Notes: generated by a model from the sequence alone, not told the origin. A stretch of 56,159 nucleotides of DNA from CAYLHX01 sp964383675 (GCA_964383675.1 CAYLHX010000005.1:1-56159); one strand, 5' to 3'; counted from the first letter of the stretch, positions 1 to 8,388 are shown. A program made the numbers and translations.

Positions 1-44
1 TTTTCCAGAATTTCCTGAATTATTTTGGGGCTTGTGAGGTTCAT
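1..44 (-). CDS. rsmA: Start of a probable 16S rRNA dimethyladenosine transferase (RsmA/KsgA), partial
   Basis: Only the first 14 codons lie in the window; the gene runs off the left edge. They read MNLTSPKIIQEILE, which resembles the N-terminal segment of RsmA/KsgA proteins (commonly L-T-S-P-K-x-I-K-E-I-L) just before the conserved SLGQNFL motif, which would lie outside. RsmA dimethylates two adjacent adenosines near the 3' end of 16S rRNA. The ATG overlaps the TGA stop of the DUF167 gene in an ATGA arrangement, so it is the last visible gene of the operon. The identification rests on a very short stretch and is an inference. Confidence 0.4.
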   Translation of the reverse strand, partial: MNLTSPKIIQEILE

Positions 45-271
45 TGTTTAATTTTGATGAGTTTTAGCTGTTCGGTTTTTCCGCTGATGATTGAAATGTT
101 TTCCTTGGGGATGTTGTATTCTTTTGATAAGAATTTTATCAGTTCCTGATTAGCTTTTCCCTTCTCGGGAGGTGCTTTTATGCGAATCTTGATAGTTTCG
201 TCGTCCATTATTTCAACGATCTCGTTTTTGGCAGATTTGGGAATCACTTTAATGCGCAGATAATCTTTCAT
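41..271 (-). CDS. DUF167 (YggU/UPF0235) family protein
   Basis: A 76-residue protein matching the small DUF167/UPF0235 family in length and pattern: a basic N-terminal strand (RIKVIPKSAKNEIVEI), a middle strand (TIKIRIKAPPEKGKANQELI) with the family's typical A-P-P-x-x-G-K-A-N motif, and a C-terminal segment with S-G-K-T-E-x-x-K. The family has a compact alpha/beta fold and its biochemical role is not settled. It overlaps the upstream P-type ATPase homologue by 4 bases (ATGA) and the downstream probable rsmA by 3 bases, so translation is probably coupled along the operon. No catalytic claim is made. Confidence 0.85.
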   Translation of the reverse strand: MKDYLRIKVIPKSAKNEIVEIMDDETIKIRIKAPPEKGKANQELIKFLSKEYNIPKENISIISGKTEQLKLIKIKQ

Positions 272-2052
272 GCTTGTGGGTGGGGTTTGGTGATCAGTTT
301 TTTCACTTCTTGCAGAATGAATACCGTGATGGCCGTGAAGATTATTATTTGCCAGTCCAGGGTGTTTAATTCGGTTAGGCTGAGTATTTTGTGGAAAAGT
401 GGAAAATCGATGAGAATGTAGGTTACCAGTACGGATACGATTGTTGTGAGAATAAGGTAAGGGTTTCTGAGGAAGCCGTAAAAGATCAGTGATTTCTTAG
501 GTGAGCTGATATTGAAGGCGTTAACGATTTGAATCAAGCTGACAATCAGGAAGGTAGTGGTGATAGTTTGCAGATGTAGGTCGGAGTTAAGCTCTATGCT
601 GCCGCTGCTGAGACTCCAGCCGTTGCGTAGGAGGTTGACGAGATAGATACCGGCTACTATGACGGTGAGAAAACAGCCGTTAATGATTATAGGAAGGAGA
701 TGTTTTTTCTTGAGAATGCGTGGTTTTTGGAACTGAGTAAGTTTTTCATTGTTTTTGTTGGAACGTAGGGCCAGCTCCAGGAAGAGATTGGTGGTGATGT
801 CGATTACCAAAAGCGTGGCGATGCTGAAAGGGAGTGGGCCACCGATGAGTATAGCTAAAATCACCAGCAGAAATTCAACTATTTTACAAGAGAGGGCGTG
901 TTGAATGTATTTCTTGTAATTTTGCATAGCGGTGCGGCCGCGGAAGATTCCTTCCACAACTTCTTTGTAACCTATGTTCGTTTTTTTGTTGGCGATGGCA
1001 ATGGTTTCGCCTTGTCTCTTAAGAATTTTGACGACTCTTTCTTTGTCTTGTTCTTTCAGCTCGCAAAAAACATAATCTTTTTCTTTATTTTCAAACATCT
1101 TTTCCAGTTTTTGATCACTAAGCTGTTCCAAGTAGGGGCCGCTGATAGCCTCAAAATATTGCGGATTGATGATGTTCAAAAGTCTGCCGATTGCGACAGC
1201 CTTTTTTTCTTGTTCTTTGGAGAGAATATAGGTTTTGATACCGGCTTCGTGAGCCTGTTCGATGCTTTCTTGAAGGTCCAGATTAAGCGGTTCGGTCACA
1301 CCGATCAGACCTAGAAATACCATCTCTTTTTCCACAAAATTTTCTTGGTAAACATCGAGGCGTTTTAGCGGCAAAGGTTTGTAGGCGAAGCCAAGGACTT
1401 TTTGTCCGTTTTTATTAAGTTTATTGATATATTTGCGGATTTTTCGTTTGCGTGGATGAGTAAGCTCGATGTTTTTGTCATCAATGCGAATTTTGCTGCA
1501 CTGATCAAGTATTTTGAAGGGATTGCCTTTGGAGAAACCGAAAATTTCTTGGGTGTCTCTTTTAATTGTTACTACCGTGGAGGTTTTCTTTTCGGAGTCT
1601 GTAGGTAATATTTGTATGATTTCATGGTCATTGTGAATTTTGTGCTTGTTGACACCGCATAGGGTGAAGAAGTGGATAATGTGTTGTTCCAAGCCTTTGA
1701 CCTTTTCATAGCGACAAAGGTTGATGGTGGTGGCGATAAGTTGAATGTTTTGATCTTTGCTGATGCCGTTTTTTTCTACTAGGAGTTCCTCTTTTGTGTC
1801 GATGTTTTCGATTTTGAAGAAGTTTTTGCCCTCCTCTTGAGTGAGTTTAAACTGGTCATATAAAACGGTTCTTACCATCAATTTATCTTCCGTAAGAGTG
1901 CCTGTAATGTTGGTACAGATGACTGTTGCTGCCCCAAGGTTGGGATCGTATTTAGCAAAGATTTTCGGTACTAAAATCAGTAGGAAGTAACTGATGGGCA
2001 GTGCTGAAAGAATCAGAATTGGTCCATGTTGTGTTAAAATGTCTTTGAGCAT
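268..2052 (-). CDS. Catalytically dead P-type ATPase homologue lacking the actuator domain
   Basis: A 594-residue membrane protein aligning with the second half of P2-type cation ATPases: a TM4-like helix (about 11-30), a P/N cytoplasmic region (about 40-370), and a C-terminal membrane domain with about six helices (390-585). Every signature motif is altered. The phosphorylation motif DKTGTLT reads NITGTLT (N48 replaces the phosphorylated Asp), TGD reads SKE (278-280), and GDGVND is replaced by NKKTNI (355-360). The TM4 PEGxP motif is absent, and TM1-3 and the TGES actuator domain are missing altogether. The N-domain K-G motif (K175) remains. The frame is open throughout and starts 3 bases after the trmD stop, so it does not look like a decaying fragment. 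It cannot be an ordinary pump. It may be a regulatory or scaffold partner of the intact ATPase two genes upstream; that role is inference. Confidence 0.8.
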   Translation of the reverse strand: MLKDILTQHGPILILSALPISYFLLILVPKIFAKYDPNLGAATVICTNITGTLTEDKLMVRTVLYDQFKLTQEEGKNFFKIENIDTKEELLVEKNGISKDQNIQLIATTINLCRYEKVKGLEQHIIHFFTLCGVNKHKIHNDHEIIQILPTDSEKKTSTVVTIKRDTQEIFGFSKGNPFKILDQCSKIRIDDKNIELTHPRKRKIRKYINKLNKNGQKVLGFAYKPLPLKRLDVYQENFVEKEMVFLGLIGVTEPLNLDLQESIEQAHEAGIKTYILSKEQEKKAVAIGRLLNIINPQYFEAISGPYLEQLSDQKLEKMFENKEKDYVFCELKEQDKERVVKILKRQGETIAIANKKTNIGYKEVVEGIFRGRTAMQNYKKYIQHALSCKIVEFLLVILAILIGGPLPFSIATLLVIDITTNLFLELALRSNKNNEKLTQFQKPRILKKKHLLPIIINGCFLTVIVAGIYLVNLLRNGWSLSSGSIELNSDLHLQTITTTFLIVSLIQIVNAFNISSPKKSLIFYGFLRNPYLILTTIVSVLVTYILIDFPLFHKILSLTELNTLDWQIIIFTAITVFILQEVKKLITKPHPQA

Positions 2053-2055
2053 AGT

Positions 2056-2709
2056 CTATTTCAGATGTTTTCGTCTCCATTCCTGGATTTTTTTGTGATT
2101 GCCGGAGGTAAGGACTTCCGGAACTTCCAGATCGTTGAAGTTTTGGGGACGAGTATAGTGAGGATATTCTTTTTTGCGATCCAGCTTTTTTGAAAAGGAA
2201 TCTTCTTCATGGGATTCTTCTTTGCCCAAAACTCCGGGAAGTAGGCGGGAAATACTATCGACCAGAATCATGGCCGGAAGCTCGCCCCCCGTAAGCACAT
2301 ATTGGCCTATGGAGATTTCTTCGTCAACCAATGTCTCCCGAATTCTTTGGTCGATGCCTTCGTAACGTCCACAAAGTAAGATTATGCCACTCTTTGAATT
2401 CTTTTTGCTTAAGCGCTCGGCCTTACTTTGGCTGAAAGTTTTGCCGTGAGGGGTTAAAAAAATTACCGGGCCGGGGTTTTGGTTTTTTACTGCCGTTATG
2501 CAGTCATGTAACGGTTGTGGGGTCATTACCATGCCCGCTCCACCACCGAAAGGGATATCGTCGACCTTTTTGTGCTTGTCCTTTGAATACTCGCGTATGT
2601 CGTGAACATGAATTTCAATTAGGTTACTTGCGATCGCCCTTTTTATAATGCTCTCTTTCAAATAGGAGTCGAAAATTTGTGGGAAAATTGTGAGAATGTC
2701 GAAACGCAT
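2056..2709 (-). CDS. trmD: tRNA (guanine-N1)-methyltransferase TrmD
   Basis: A 217-residue SPOUT methyltransferase that makes m1G37 next to the anticodon and so prevents +1 frameshifting. Visible family motifs are GGGAGM (55-60), CGRYEGID (113-120), GQYVLTGGE (135-143; part of the trefoil knot that binds S-adenosylmethionine), catalytic-type D170 in EEDSF, and PHYTRP (183-188). A short charged insert (DRKKE, 177-181) precedes PHYTRP. It is at the short end for the family (usually about 230-250). It lies between two P-type ATPase genes with gaps of 5 and 3 bases, not in the usual rpsP-rimM-trmD-rplS context. Confidence 0.96.
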   Translation of the reverse strand: MRFDILTIFPQIFDSYLKESIIKRAIASNLIEIHVHDIREYSKDKHKKVDDIPFGGGAGMVMTPQPLHDCITAVKNQNPGPVIFLTPHGKTFSQSKAERLSKKNSKSGIILLCGRYEGIDQRIRETLVDEEISIGQYVLTGGELPAMILVDSISRLLPGVLGKEESHEEDSFSKKLDRKKEYPHYTRPQNFNDLEVPEVLTSGNHKKIQEWRRKHLK

Positions 2710-2714
2710 GGCGG

Positions 2715-5363
2715 TTATTTTTTTGAGTGCTGAAAGATATTGCGGATAATCTCGGTGGCTTTAGGGACCATAAAGGCTGTAGAGCCACCCAGGATGATCA
2801 TGAGCCATTCCATAGCGTTTAACGGTACGGTTTTAAATACGGTCTGCATGAATGGAGTATATATCATGATCAGTTGAAGCACGAAAGATACTGAAACTGC
2901 GCCCAGCAATTTTTTATTGTTGAATAGCGATTTAAAGCTGACTGATTTTTCTTCTTTACAAACGAAGACAAAGAAGAGTTCAAACATCACAATTTGGGTG
3001 AAGACCATGGTTCTGGCGTGAGAGGGGGAGGAGAGGTCAAAAATGTCCAGCCCGAACTTGTGATCCATATTGAAGCCGTAAAAGTAGATTAAGAGGTTGA
3101 CGATAGTTTGGAAAAAGACGGCCACCATAATGAAGCCGAAGAATTTTTTAAAAATGTTTTCCTGCTTGGGATGCGGTTTTTGCTCCATGATATTGGGGGC
3201 CGCGGGTGATTGCCCCAAAGCCAGAGCCGGTAGTGCGTCGGTGGCAATGTTGATCCAGAGAATTTGCAGTGGCAGGATCGGTAGGGGGTAGCCGAGGAGG
3301 GTGAGAACTCCAACGGTCATGATGGCATCGTAGTTTGCCGAAATCATGTATTTGATGAAGGCCAGAATATTTTGATAAATACGACGGCCTTCGTGAATGG
3401 TATTAACGATGGTGGTAAAGTTGTCGTCCTTTAAGACAATGTCTGCCACCTCTTTGGTGGCTTCGGTTCCCTTGATTTCCATGGCAATACCCACGTCGGC
3501 GTTTTTGATGGCCGTAGCGTCGTTCACTCCATCACCGGTTACCGCCACAACCTCGTGGTTGCGCTTCAAAATATCCACAATGCGATATTTGTGCTGCGGT
3601 TTGGTGCGGGCGAAGATTTCACTTTCATAAATTGCGGTTTTCAGCTCAGTGTCGCTCATTTTATCAATCTGATCCCCGGTGACCACTTTATTTACTTTAA
3701 GACCGATCTGCTCGCCCACGGCCTTAGCGGTGACTGCGTTGTCACCGGTGATAATACGCACCATGATGCCAGCTTTCTGGGCAATGGCAATGGAGGATTT
3801 TACGGATTTGCGAGGAGGATCTATCATGCCGACCAGTCCGACGAAGATCAGGTCTTTTTCATCAAACTTGCCTGTGTATGGTTTATAGGCGAATCCTAAA
3901 ACTCTCAAGGCTTTTGAAGCGTAACTTTCGGCGAGCTCCTGATATTTTTTCTTGTGAGTGGCACTTAGCTTTTTTACTTCGCCATTTAGCAAAATGTAGG
4001 AACATCTCTTAATGATCTCCTCGAAGGCACCTTTAGACATAATCTCTTTTCCTTTTCCAACCTTGTGCAGGGTGCTCATCATTTTTCGCTCCGAGGTGAA
4101 AACCTTTTCGTCCAATTCCTTGTATTGTTTCACATAACCGGCTTTGCGGGCCAGCACTTTGAGGGCAATTTCGGTGGGATCACCGATAATGTTTTTGTCT
4201 ACGAAGGAGTTGTTACAATTTTCACATATTTCCAGCAACTTCTTCTCATCCGGTGAGTTTAGCTTTACCTTAGAGGCCTTTTTACCTTTGAATTCGTACC
4301 CCAGACCTGGTATATCGGTGTCTTGAAAGTTGGTGTTAATTTTCTTGGCGGTCATTTCGTTTAAGGTGAGCGTACCGGTTTTATCTGAACAGATGATAGT
4401 GGTTGCTCCCAGAGTCTCAATGGAGTTCATTTTTCGTACAATGGCGTTTTTTTGAGCGAGTAGAGTGACACCGCTGGCCAAGGTGAGGGTGACAATGATC
4501 GGCATGCCTTCGGGAATAGCGGAAACCCCCAGAGCTACGGAGGTCATAAGCATGTCTATTATTGAGACGCCGCGGAAATAGCCAAGCAGGAATAATATTG
4601 AAATTAGCAGTAGAATAACCAGCCCAAGTTTTTTGCCCAGATTATCAAGCTGTTCGGCCAAAGGGGAACGGGTTTTGCTTTGTTTTGAAACCAGATGGAT
4701 GATCTTGCCGAATTCGGTTTCGATACCTGTTTTAAGGACCTTGGCCGTACCGTGACCGGTGGTGATCAGGGTCCCTTTAAAGAGCAGAGCTTCTTTACCT
4801 TTGCCTTTATCTTTGTTTACCGGAACGCTTTCACCGGTCAACATCGACTCATCTACTTTCAGTGAGTAGCCCTCAATTATTTCCAGATCGGCCGGAATTT
4901 TTTCACCTTCCTGTAAGATAACGATATCATCGGGGACCAGCTCTCTGATTGGTATTTCCGTTTCGATGCCGTTTCTCAAAACTATGGCTCTTGGAACCAC
5001 CATTTTTTTCAAGGCGTTAACCGCGTTTTCCGCCTTGTATTCCTGTATGAATCCAATTACCGCATTGATAAGGACGATGGCAAAGATTGCCAGGCCGTCG
5101 ATCAGTTCGTGAAGAAAGATCGAGATGCTGCCGGCAATTATTAAAATGATAATTAAGAAGGAGGTGAATTGTGAAAGTAGAATTTTGAGTGCTCGATATT
5201 CGCGCTTTTGAGGAATTTCATTGTAGCCGAACTTGGCAACTTGTTTATTGACTTCTCTGGTGGTTAAACCAGTAGTTAGATAAGTAGATGCTGGCATAGG
5301 CTTTTTGGGATGAGGTTTATTTGCTATCCATTTTACCAGCTTTGGTGAATTTTTGTAGAGCAA
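2715..5363 (-). CDS. P2-type cation-transporting ATPase (Ca2+-ATPase-like)
   Basis: A full-length, 882-residue P-type ATPase of the SERCA/PMR1-like class. An N-terminal cation-ATPase domain precedes TM1-2 (about 65-105). The actuator TGES is at 176-179, TM4 PEGMP at 284-288, phosphorylation motif DKTGTLT with D327, nucleotide-domain SKGA at 443-446, TGD at 539-541 and TGDGVND at 609-615, followed by the C-terminal membrane domain. TM6 keeps the cation-binding pattern N705-x2-T708-D709. TM5 has N677 but Ala680 where SERCA site II has a Glu, so the exact ion is uncertain. It would use ATP to export a cation such as Ca2+. It sits 3 bases after the receiver-domain gene and 5 bases before trmD. 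The paralogue two genes on lacks every one of these motifs. Confidence 0.9.
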   Translation of the reverse strand: MLYKNSPKLVKWIANKPHPKKPMPASTYLTTGLTTREVNKQVAKFGYNEIPQKREYRALKILLSQFTSFLIIILIIAGSISIFLHELIDGLAIFAIVLINAVIGFIQEYKAENAVNALKKMVVPRAIVLRNGIETEIPIRELVPDDIVILQEGEKIPADLEIIEGYSLKVDESMLTGESVPVNKDKGKGKEALLFKGTLITTGHGTAKVLKTGIETEFGKIIHLVSKQSKTRSPLAEQLDNLGKKLGLVILLLISILFLLGYFRGVSIIDMLMTSVALGVSAIPEGMPIIVTLTLASGVTLLAQKNAIVRKMNSIETLGATTIICSDKTGTLTLNEMTAKKINTNFQDTDIPGLGYEFKGKKASKVKLNSPDEKKLLEICENCNNSFVDKNIIGDPTEIALKVLARKAGYVKQYKELDEKVFTSERKMMSTLHKVGKGKEIMSKGAFEEIIKRCSYILLNGEVKKLSATHKKKYQELAESYASKALRVLGFAYKPYTGKFDEKDLIFVGLVGMIDPPRKSVKSSIAIAQKAGIMVRIITGDNAVTAKAVGEQIGLKVNKVVTGDQIDKMSDTELKTAIYESEIFARTKPQHKYRIVDILKRNHEVVAVTGDGVNDATAIKNADVGIAMEIKGTEATKEVADIVLKDDNFTTIVNTIHEGRRIYQNILAFIKYMISANYDAIMTVGVLTLLGYPLPILPLQILWINIATDALPALALGQSPAAPNIMEQKPHPKQENIFKKFFGFIMVAVFFQTIVNLLIYFYGFNMDHKFGLDIFDLSSPSHARTMVFTQIVMFELFFVFVCKEEKSVSFKSLFNNKKLLGAVSVSFVLQLIMIYTPFMQTVFKTVPLNAMEWLMIILGGSTAFMVPKATEIIRNIFQHSKK

Positions 5364-5366
5364 GTC

Positions 5367-5939
5367 TTATCTACCAAATCCATACATATGCCTTACCGCT
5401 TGACCAACGCCTTTACGCAGCCCCATAGGACCGTCCCCTTTGTTTACGAATGCGTGGATGATGTTTGCTCTCAGTAAACCGTTGGCAGTTTCATTTTCTC
5501 TCGTTCCCGATGCAAAGACCGCATTGTCGGCTGTTTGCATTACTACCGGAATACGGTTTAGTTGACTTCGGATATTGCGACTTAAAACATGTCCGTAGCC
5601 GTTAATGCCTTTTAGCCCTTCAGCAAATTCAAAACCGTTTACGCGTGGCATGTCTTTATCGGTTATCGCTAGGGCCAGTCTTTCAGCTAGATTCTCTTGG
5701 AGAAGTTCTAATGCGTGTAAACCGTTCTCTGCACTAACGATCTTATACCCTGGCAGCATGTATTCCAAATGTGCACCGGATAATTCTCTGATTATTGGAT
5801 CGTCGTCTACGACCATAACGGTATCTCTCTGAGATGCTTCGTCTCCATGCCATTCACGTAAAAGTTGTGCCTCCACAGGTTCGGGTCGTGGAGGATCGAA
5901 TATTGCCAGGGGATCTGAAGTTGGGACTTTGAATGCCAT
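5367..5939 (-). CDS. Stand-alone response-regulator receiver protein
   Basis: A 190-residue protein with a CheY-like receiver domain after an N-terminal extension of about 40 residues. The acidic triad is at 45-47 (VVDDDP), the predicted phospho-acceptor is D94 (ITDKDMP), the conserved Thr/Ser switch is probably T136 (MQTAD), and the conserved Lys is K167, here followed by Gly instead of the usual Pro. There is no DNA-binding or enzymatic output domain, and no kinase is visible in the window. The loop between T136 and K167 is longer than usual. It is the first gene of the trmD/ATPase operon, 3 bases before the ATPase, with a good promoter 36 bases upstream. A role in controlling the transporters by protein contact is inference. 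Confidence 0.75.
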   Translation of the reverse strand: MAFKVPTSDPLAIFDPPRPEPVEAQLLREWHGDEASQRDTVMVVDDDPIIRELSGAHLEYMLPGYKIVSAENGLHALELLQENLAERLALAITDKDMPRVNGFEFAEGLKGINGYGHVLSRNIRSQLNRIPVVMQTADNAVFASGTRENETANGLLRANIIHAFVNKGDGPMGLRKGVGQAVRHMYGFGR

Positions 5940-5974
5940 ATTGCTCTGAAGTTAAGTTAAAGTTTCAAGAGCCG

Positions 5975-6003
5975 ATTCTATTGATTTGGCCCCTTTATTG
6001 CAA
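5975..6003 (-). promoter_or_regulatory. Sigma70-type promoter of the receiver-ATPase-trmD operon
   Basis: On the minus strand there is TTGCAA (-35), a 17-base spacer and TAGAAT (-10), giving a predicted leader of about 28 bases before the receiver gene. It lies just after the terminator of the ribosomal operon, so this operon is transcribed independently. Confidence 0.7.
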
Positions 6004-6061
6004 GCGGAAAACTACACTTTCTTTTGCCATATTTTCTTCTTGTAGTTAATCAAAAAATTAC

Positions 6062-6092
6062 AAAAAAAAGTCCCCGCCGGATGGCGGGGACT
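6062..6092 (-). terminator. Intrinsic terminator of the ribosomal protein operon
   Basis: A perfect 10-bp GC-rich stem (AGTCCCCGCC paired with GGCGGGGACT, four-base loop) is followed on the minus strand by eight T residues. It lies 37 bases beyond the rpsI stop and closes the block that begins at rplC. Confidence 0.93.
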
Positions 6093-6128
6093 GCGGTCAG
6101 ATACATTAAGGTTCTGCGTACTAAATTT

Positions 6129-6578
6129 TTAACGTTTGCTGAATTGTGGAGCCTTTCTCGCTCTCTTAAGACCATATTTCTTTCTCTCTTTGACGCGGGC
6201 GTCACGGGTCAAAAGACCGGCCTTCTTTAGGGTTGGTTTGTTTAGAGGATCGCTCTCCACCAAAGCTTTGGCGATGCCGTGTTGAATGGCCTCAGCTTGA
6301 GCTATGATGCCGCCTCCTTCTACCTTTGCACTTACATCAAATTGATTGTGAGTACCGGTAAGTTTGAAGGGATGATTGATCAAACCAAATTGTTCCCTGA
6401 TAGCGAAGTATTCCTTTGCCGGTTTGTCGTTTACGAGGATTTTACCGTCTCCTTTATAAAGTCTTACCCTGGCAACGGCCAGTTTTCTTTTGCCGTTAGC
6501 ATAGAAGTATTTACCAGATTTGTTTATGGTTACAGTTTTTTCTTCTTTTTTTGTAGTATCCTTGGTAGTTTTTGGCAT
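6129..6578 (-). CDS. rpsI: 30S ribosomal protein S9 (uS9)
   Basis: 149 residues. The conserved core starts around residue 22 (KYFYANGKRKLAVARVRL) and ends in the invariant tail KAPQFSKR, which in the ribosome reaches the P-site tRNA. The first 20 or so residues are a Lys/Thr/Glu-rich extension not found in most S9 proteins. It is the last gene of the operon, 9 bases after rplM, as in the standard rplM-rpsI pair, and is followed by a strong terminator. Confidence 0.97.
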   Translation of the reverse strand: MPKTTKDTTKKEEKTVTINKSGKYFYANGKRKLAVARVRLYKGDGKILVNDKPAKEYFAIREQFGLINHPFKLTGTHNQFDVSAKVEGGGIIAQAEAIQHGIAKALVESDPLNKPTLKKAGLLTRDARVKERKKYGLKRARKAPQFSKR

Positions 6579-6587
6579 TTTGAATTA

Positions 6588-7016
6588 TTAAACTTCTAGT
6601 GTTTGAGGTTGTTGAGCTTGGTGTTGGTGCTCTTCTCCTGCATAAATTTTGAGTTTCTTCATGAATACTTTGCGTAGTCTATTCTTTGGCAACATTCCGA
6701 ATACAGCCAGTTCGAGCAACTTAGTAGGCTGTTTTTCTCTTAAGGTACTGGCGCTTTCTTCTTTTAAACCTCCCGGGAAACCGGAATGTCTGTAATACTT
6801 CTTGCCATCTTCTTTGTTACCGGTAAGGCGAACCTTGTCGGCATTGATTACAACAATAAAATCACCGCAATCCATATGTGGTGCGAAGATAGGCTTATCT
6901 TTGCCTCTTAGTTTATTGGCGATAACAGGTGCCAGTTTACCAAGCACTTTTTCGTTGGCATCGATTAGATACCATTTTTTGTTAACGTCTGTTGTTTTTG
7001 GGATATGGGTTTTCAT
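6588..7016 (-). CDS. rplM: 50S ribosomal protein L13 (uL13)
   Basis: 142 residues with the family motifs WYLIDANEKVLGKLAPVIANKL near the N-terminus, GDFIVVINADKVRLTG in the middle and KKYYRHSGFPGGLKE after it. L13 is an early 50S assembly protein. The last 15 residues form a Gln/His-rich tail (HQHQAQQPQ) after the usual end of the fold. It starts 4 bases after rplQ; rpoA-rplQ-rplM-rpsI is a common order. Confidence 0.97.
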   Translation of the reverse strand: MKTHIPKTTDVNKKWYLIDANEKVLGKLAPVIANKLRGKDKPIFAPHMDCGDFIVVINADKVRLTGNKEDGKKYYRHSGFPGGLKEESASTLREKQPTKLLELAVFGMLPKNRLRKVFMKKLKIYAGEEHQHQAQQPQTLEV

Positions 7017-7020
7017 ATTG

Positions 7021-7377
7021 TTATACTAGTTCAATTTGTACTACTGGTGCGTTGTCACCGCTTCTATAACCAAGTCTGGTAATTCTGGTGTAACCTGATG
7101 TTCTGTCTTTATATTTATCAACCAAAACTTCCAGGATTTTCTTTGAGCTGTTTTCGTGTTGCAGAAGACGATCAAGTTCTCTGATGGCCTCTCTTTTATC
7201 CTGTTTTTTCTTGGCGATATTAATCAGCTTATCGACGAACGGTTGCACAGCTTTAGCTTTCTTGGCTGTAGTTTTAACTTTTTCGTAGATTACAACGGAC
7301 ATCGCCAGGTTGCGCATAAGGGCAACTCTGTGATCTTTGTCGCTTCCTAGTTGTATCTTTTTAACTTTGTGTCTCAT
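7021..7377 (-). CDS. rplQ: 50S ribosomal protein L17 (bL17)
   Basis: 118 residues, beginning MRHKVKKIQLGSDKDHR and containing R-N-L-A-x-S-V and K-V-K-T-T-x-K-A-K, the hallmarks of L17, which lies near the peptide exit tunnel. A Lys-rich middle segment (IAKKKQDKREAI) precedes the conserved C-terminal RITRLGYRSGDNAPVVQIEL. It follows rpoA by 36 bases, its usual partner at the end of the alpha operon. Confidence 0.96.
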   Translation of the reverse strand: MRHKVKKIQLGSDKDHRVALMRNLAMSVVIYEKVKTTAKKAKAVQPFVDKLINIAKKKQDKREAIRELDRLLQHENSSKKILEVLVDKYKDRTSGYTRITRLGYRSGDNAPVVQIELV

Positions 7378-7413
7378 GATTTAGTTATTTGGGCGGGAAT
7401 ATTAAATTATTTT

Positions 7414-8388
7414 TTACTCGTCTGCAAGAGAAAGACCTTTTTTTTCTAGCGCTGCTCGTACTTCGGTCAGGGCTTTCTTACCAAATCCTCTTAGGTTGGT
7501 CAATTTACTCTCTGTACATTTGGAAAGTTGTTCAATCGATCCGATTCCGCCGTTGATCAGCGCGTTGAGGGTTCTTGGTGAGAATCCAAGGATTTCAATC
7601 GGAGTATAGGATTCTTGAGTAGGCTTGTTGGCCTCTTCTTCTTTCTCCTTTTCCATGATTGACTTGATGTCGGACATGTAATCCTCTTCAACCATAATAT
7701 TTTCCTGATTAAACAGGCTTGAATATGATTGTAGGAGGTTAGAAGCGAATTTTAGGGCATCCTCAGGTGAAATCGCTCCGTTGGTCTTTATCTCAAGTGT
7801 TAGTTTGTCCAAGTTGGTCATTTGGCCCACACGAGTGGCCTCTACATCGTAACGAACTTTCTTAACCGGTGAATATAGTGCATCTACCAGAATAACATTG
7901 GCATCGGTCTCTTCTTTTTGTCTGAAGCTTGCCGGTACGTAACCGACATTCTTTTCAACGATCATTTCGATTTTCAGCGTAGCACCCTTATCCAAAGTAG
8001 CTATATACAGCTCAGGATTTAGGATTTCTACATCTGAAGGACATTTTATATCTTTGGCTTTAATCTCGCCGGCTTTGGAGACTTCAAGTGTGATGATTGA
8101 AGTACCGGTACTTTCTTTCTTAATATCAAGTTCTTTGAGGTTCAGGTTGATATCCAAAACGCTTTCTTTCACACCCTTTACCGTTGAATATTGATGACTG
8201 ACGCCATCGATTTTAACCCCAGTAACGCTTGCTCCTGGCAATGAAGACAAGAGGACTCTTCTTAAAGCATTTCCAAGAGTAACTCCATAACCGGTAGGTA
8301 GCGGACTCATGATGAAGATCGCATGGTTTTCGCTAATGCTCTCGGTCTTAATTTTAGGGATCCCAATTTCTTCTTGGATTAGATGCAT
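7414..8388 (-). CDS. rpoA: DNA-directed RNA polymerase subunit alpha
   Basis: 324 residues. The N-terminal dimerisation and assembly domain carries the typical segments GYGVTLGNALRRVLLSSLPG and KGVKESVLDINLNLK. An acidic linker (about 235-260) leads to a C-terminal domain of two helix-hairpin-helix motifs (LGFSPRTLNALINGGIGSI and LRGFGKKALTEVRAAL), which contacts promoter UP elements and regulators. The gene order rpsM-rpsK-rpsD-rpoA-rplQ is the standard alpha operon. Confidence 0.98.
   Translation of the reverse strand: MHLIQEEIGIPKIKTESISENHAIFIMSPLPTGYGVTLGNALRRVLLSSLPGASVTGVKIDGVSHQYSTVKGVKESVLDINLNLKELDIKKESTGTSIITLEVSKAGEIKAKDIKCPSDVEILNPELYIATLDKGATLKIEMIVEKNVGYVPASFRQKEETDANVILVDALYSPVKKVRYDVEATRVGQMTNLDKLTLEIKTNGAISPEDALKFASNLLQSYSSLFNQENIMVEEDYMSDIKSIMEKEKEEEANKPTQESYTPIEILGFSPRTLNALINGGIGSIEQLSKCTESKLTNLRGFGKKALTEVRAALEKKGLSLADE

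Noticed and set aside
268..2052. Reading the dead ATPase as a simple truncated pseudogene
   Set aside because: 594 codons are uninterrupted and the gene is tightly coupled to its neighbours at both ends, which is not expected of a decaying fragment.
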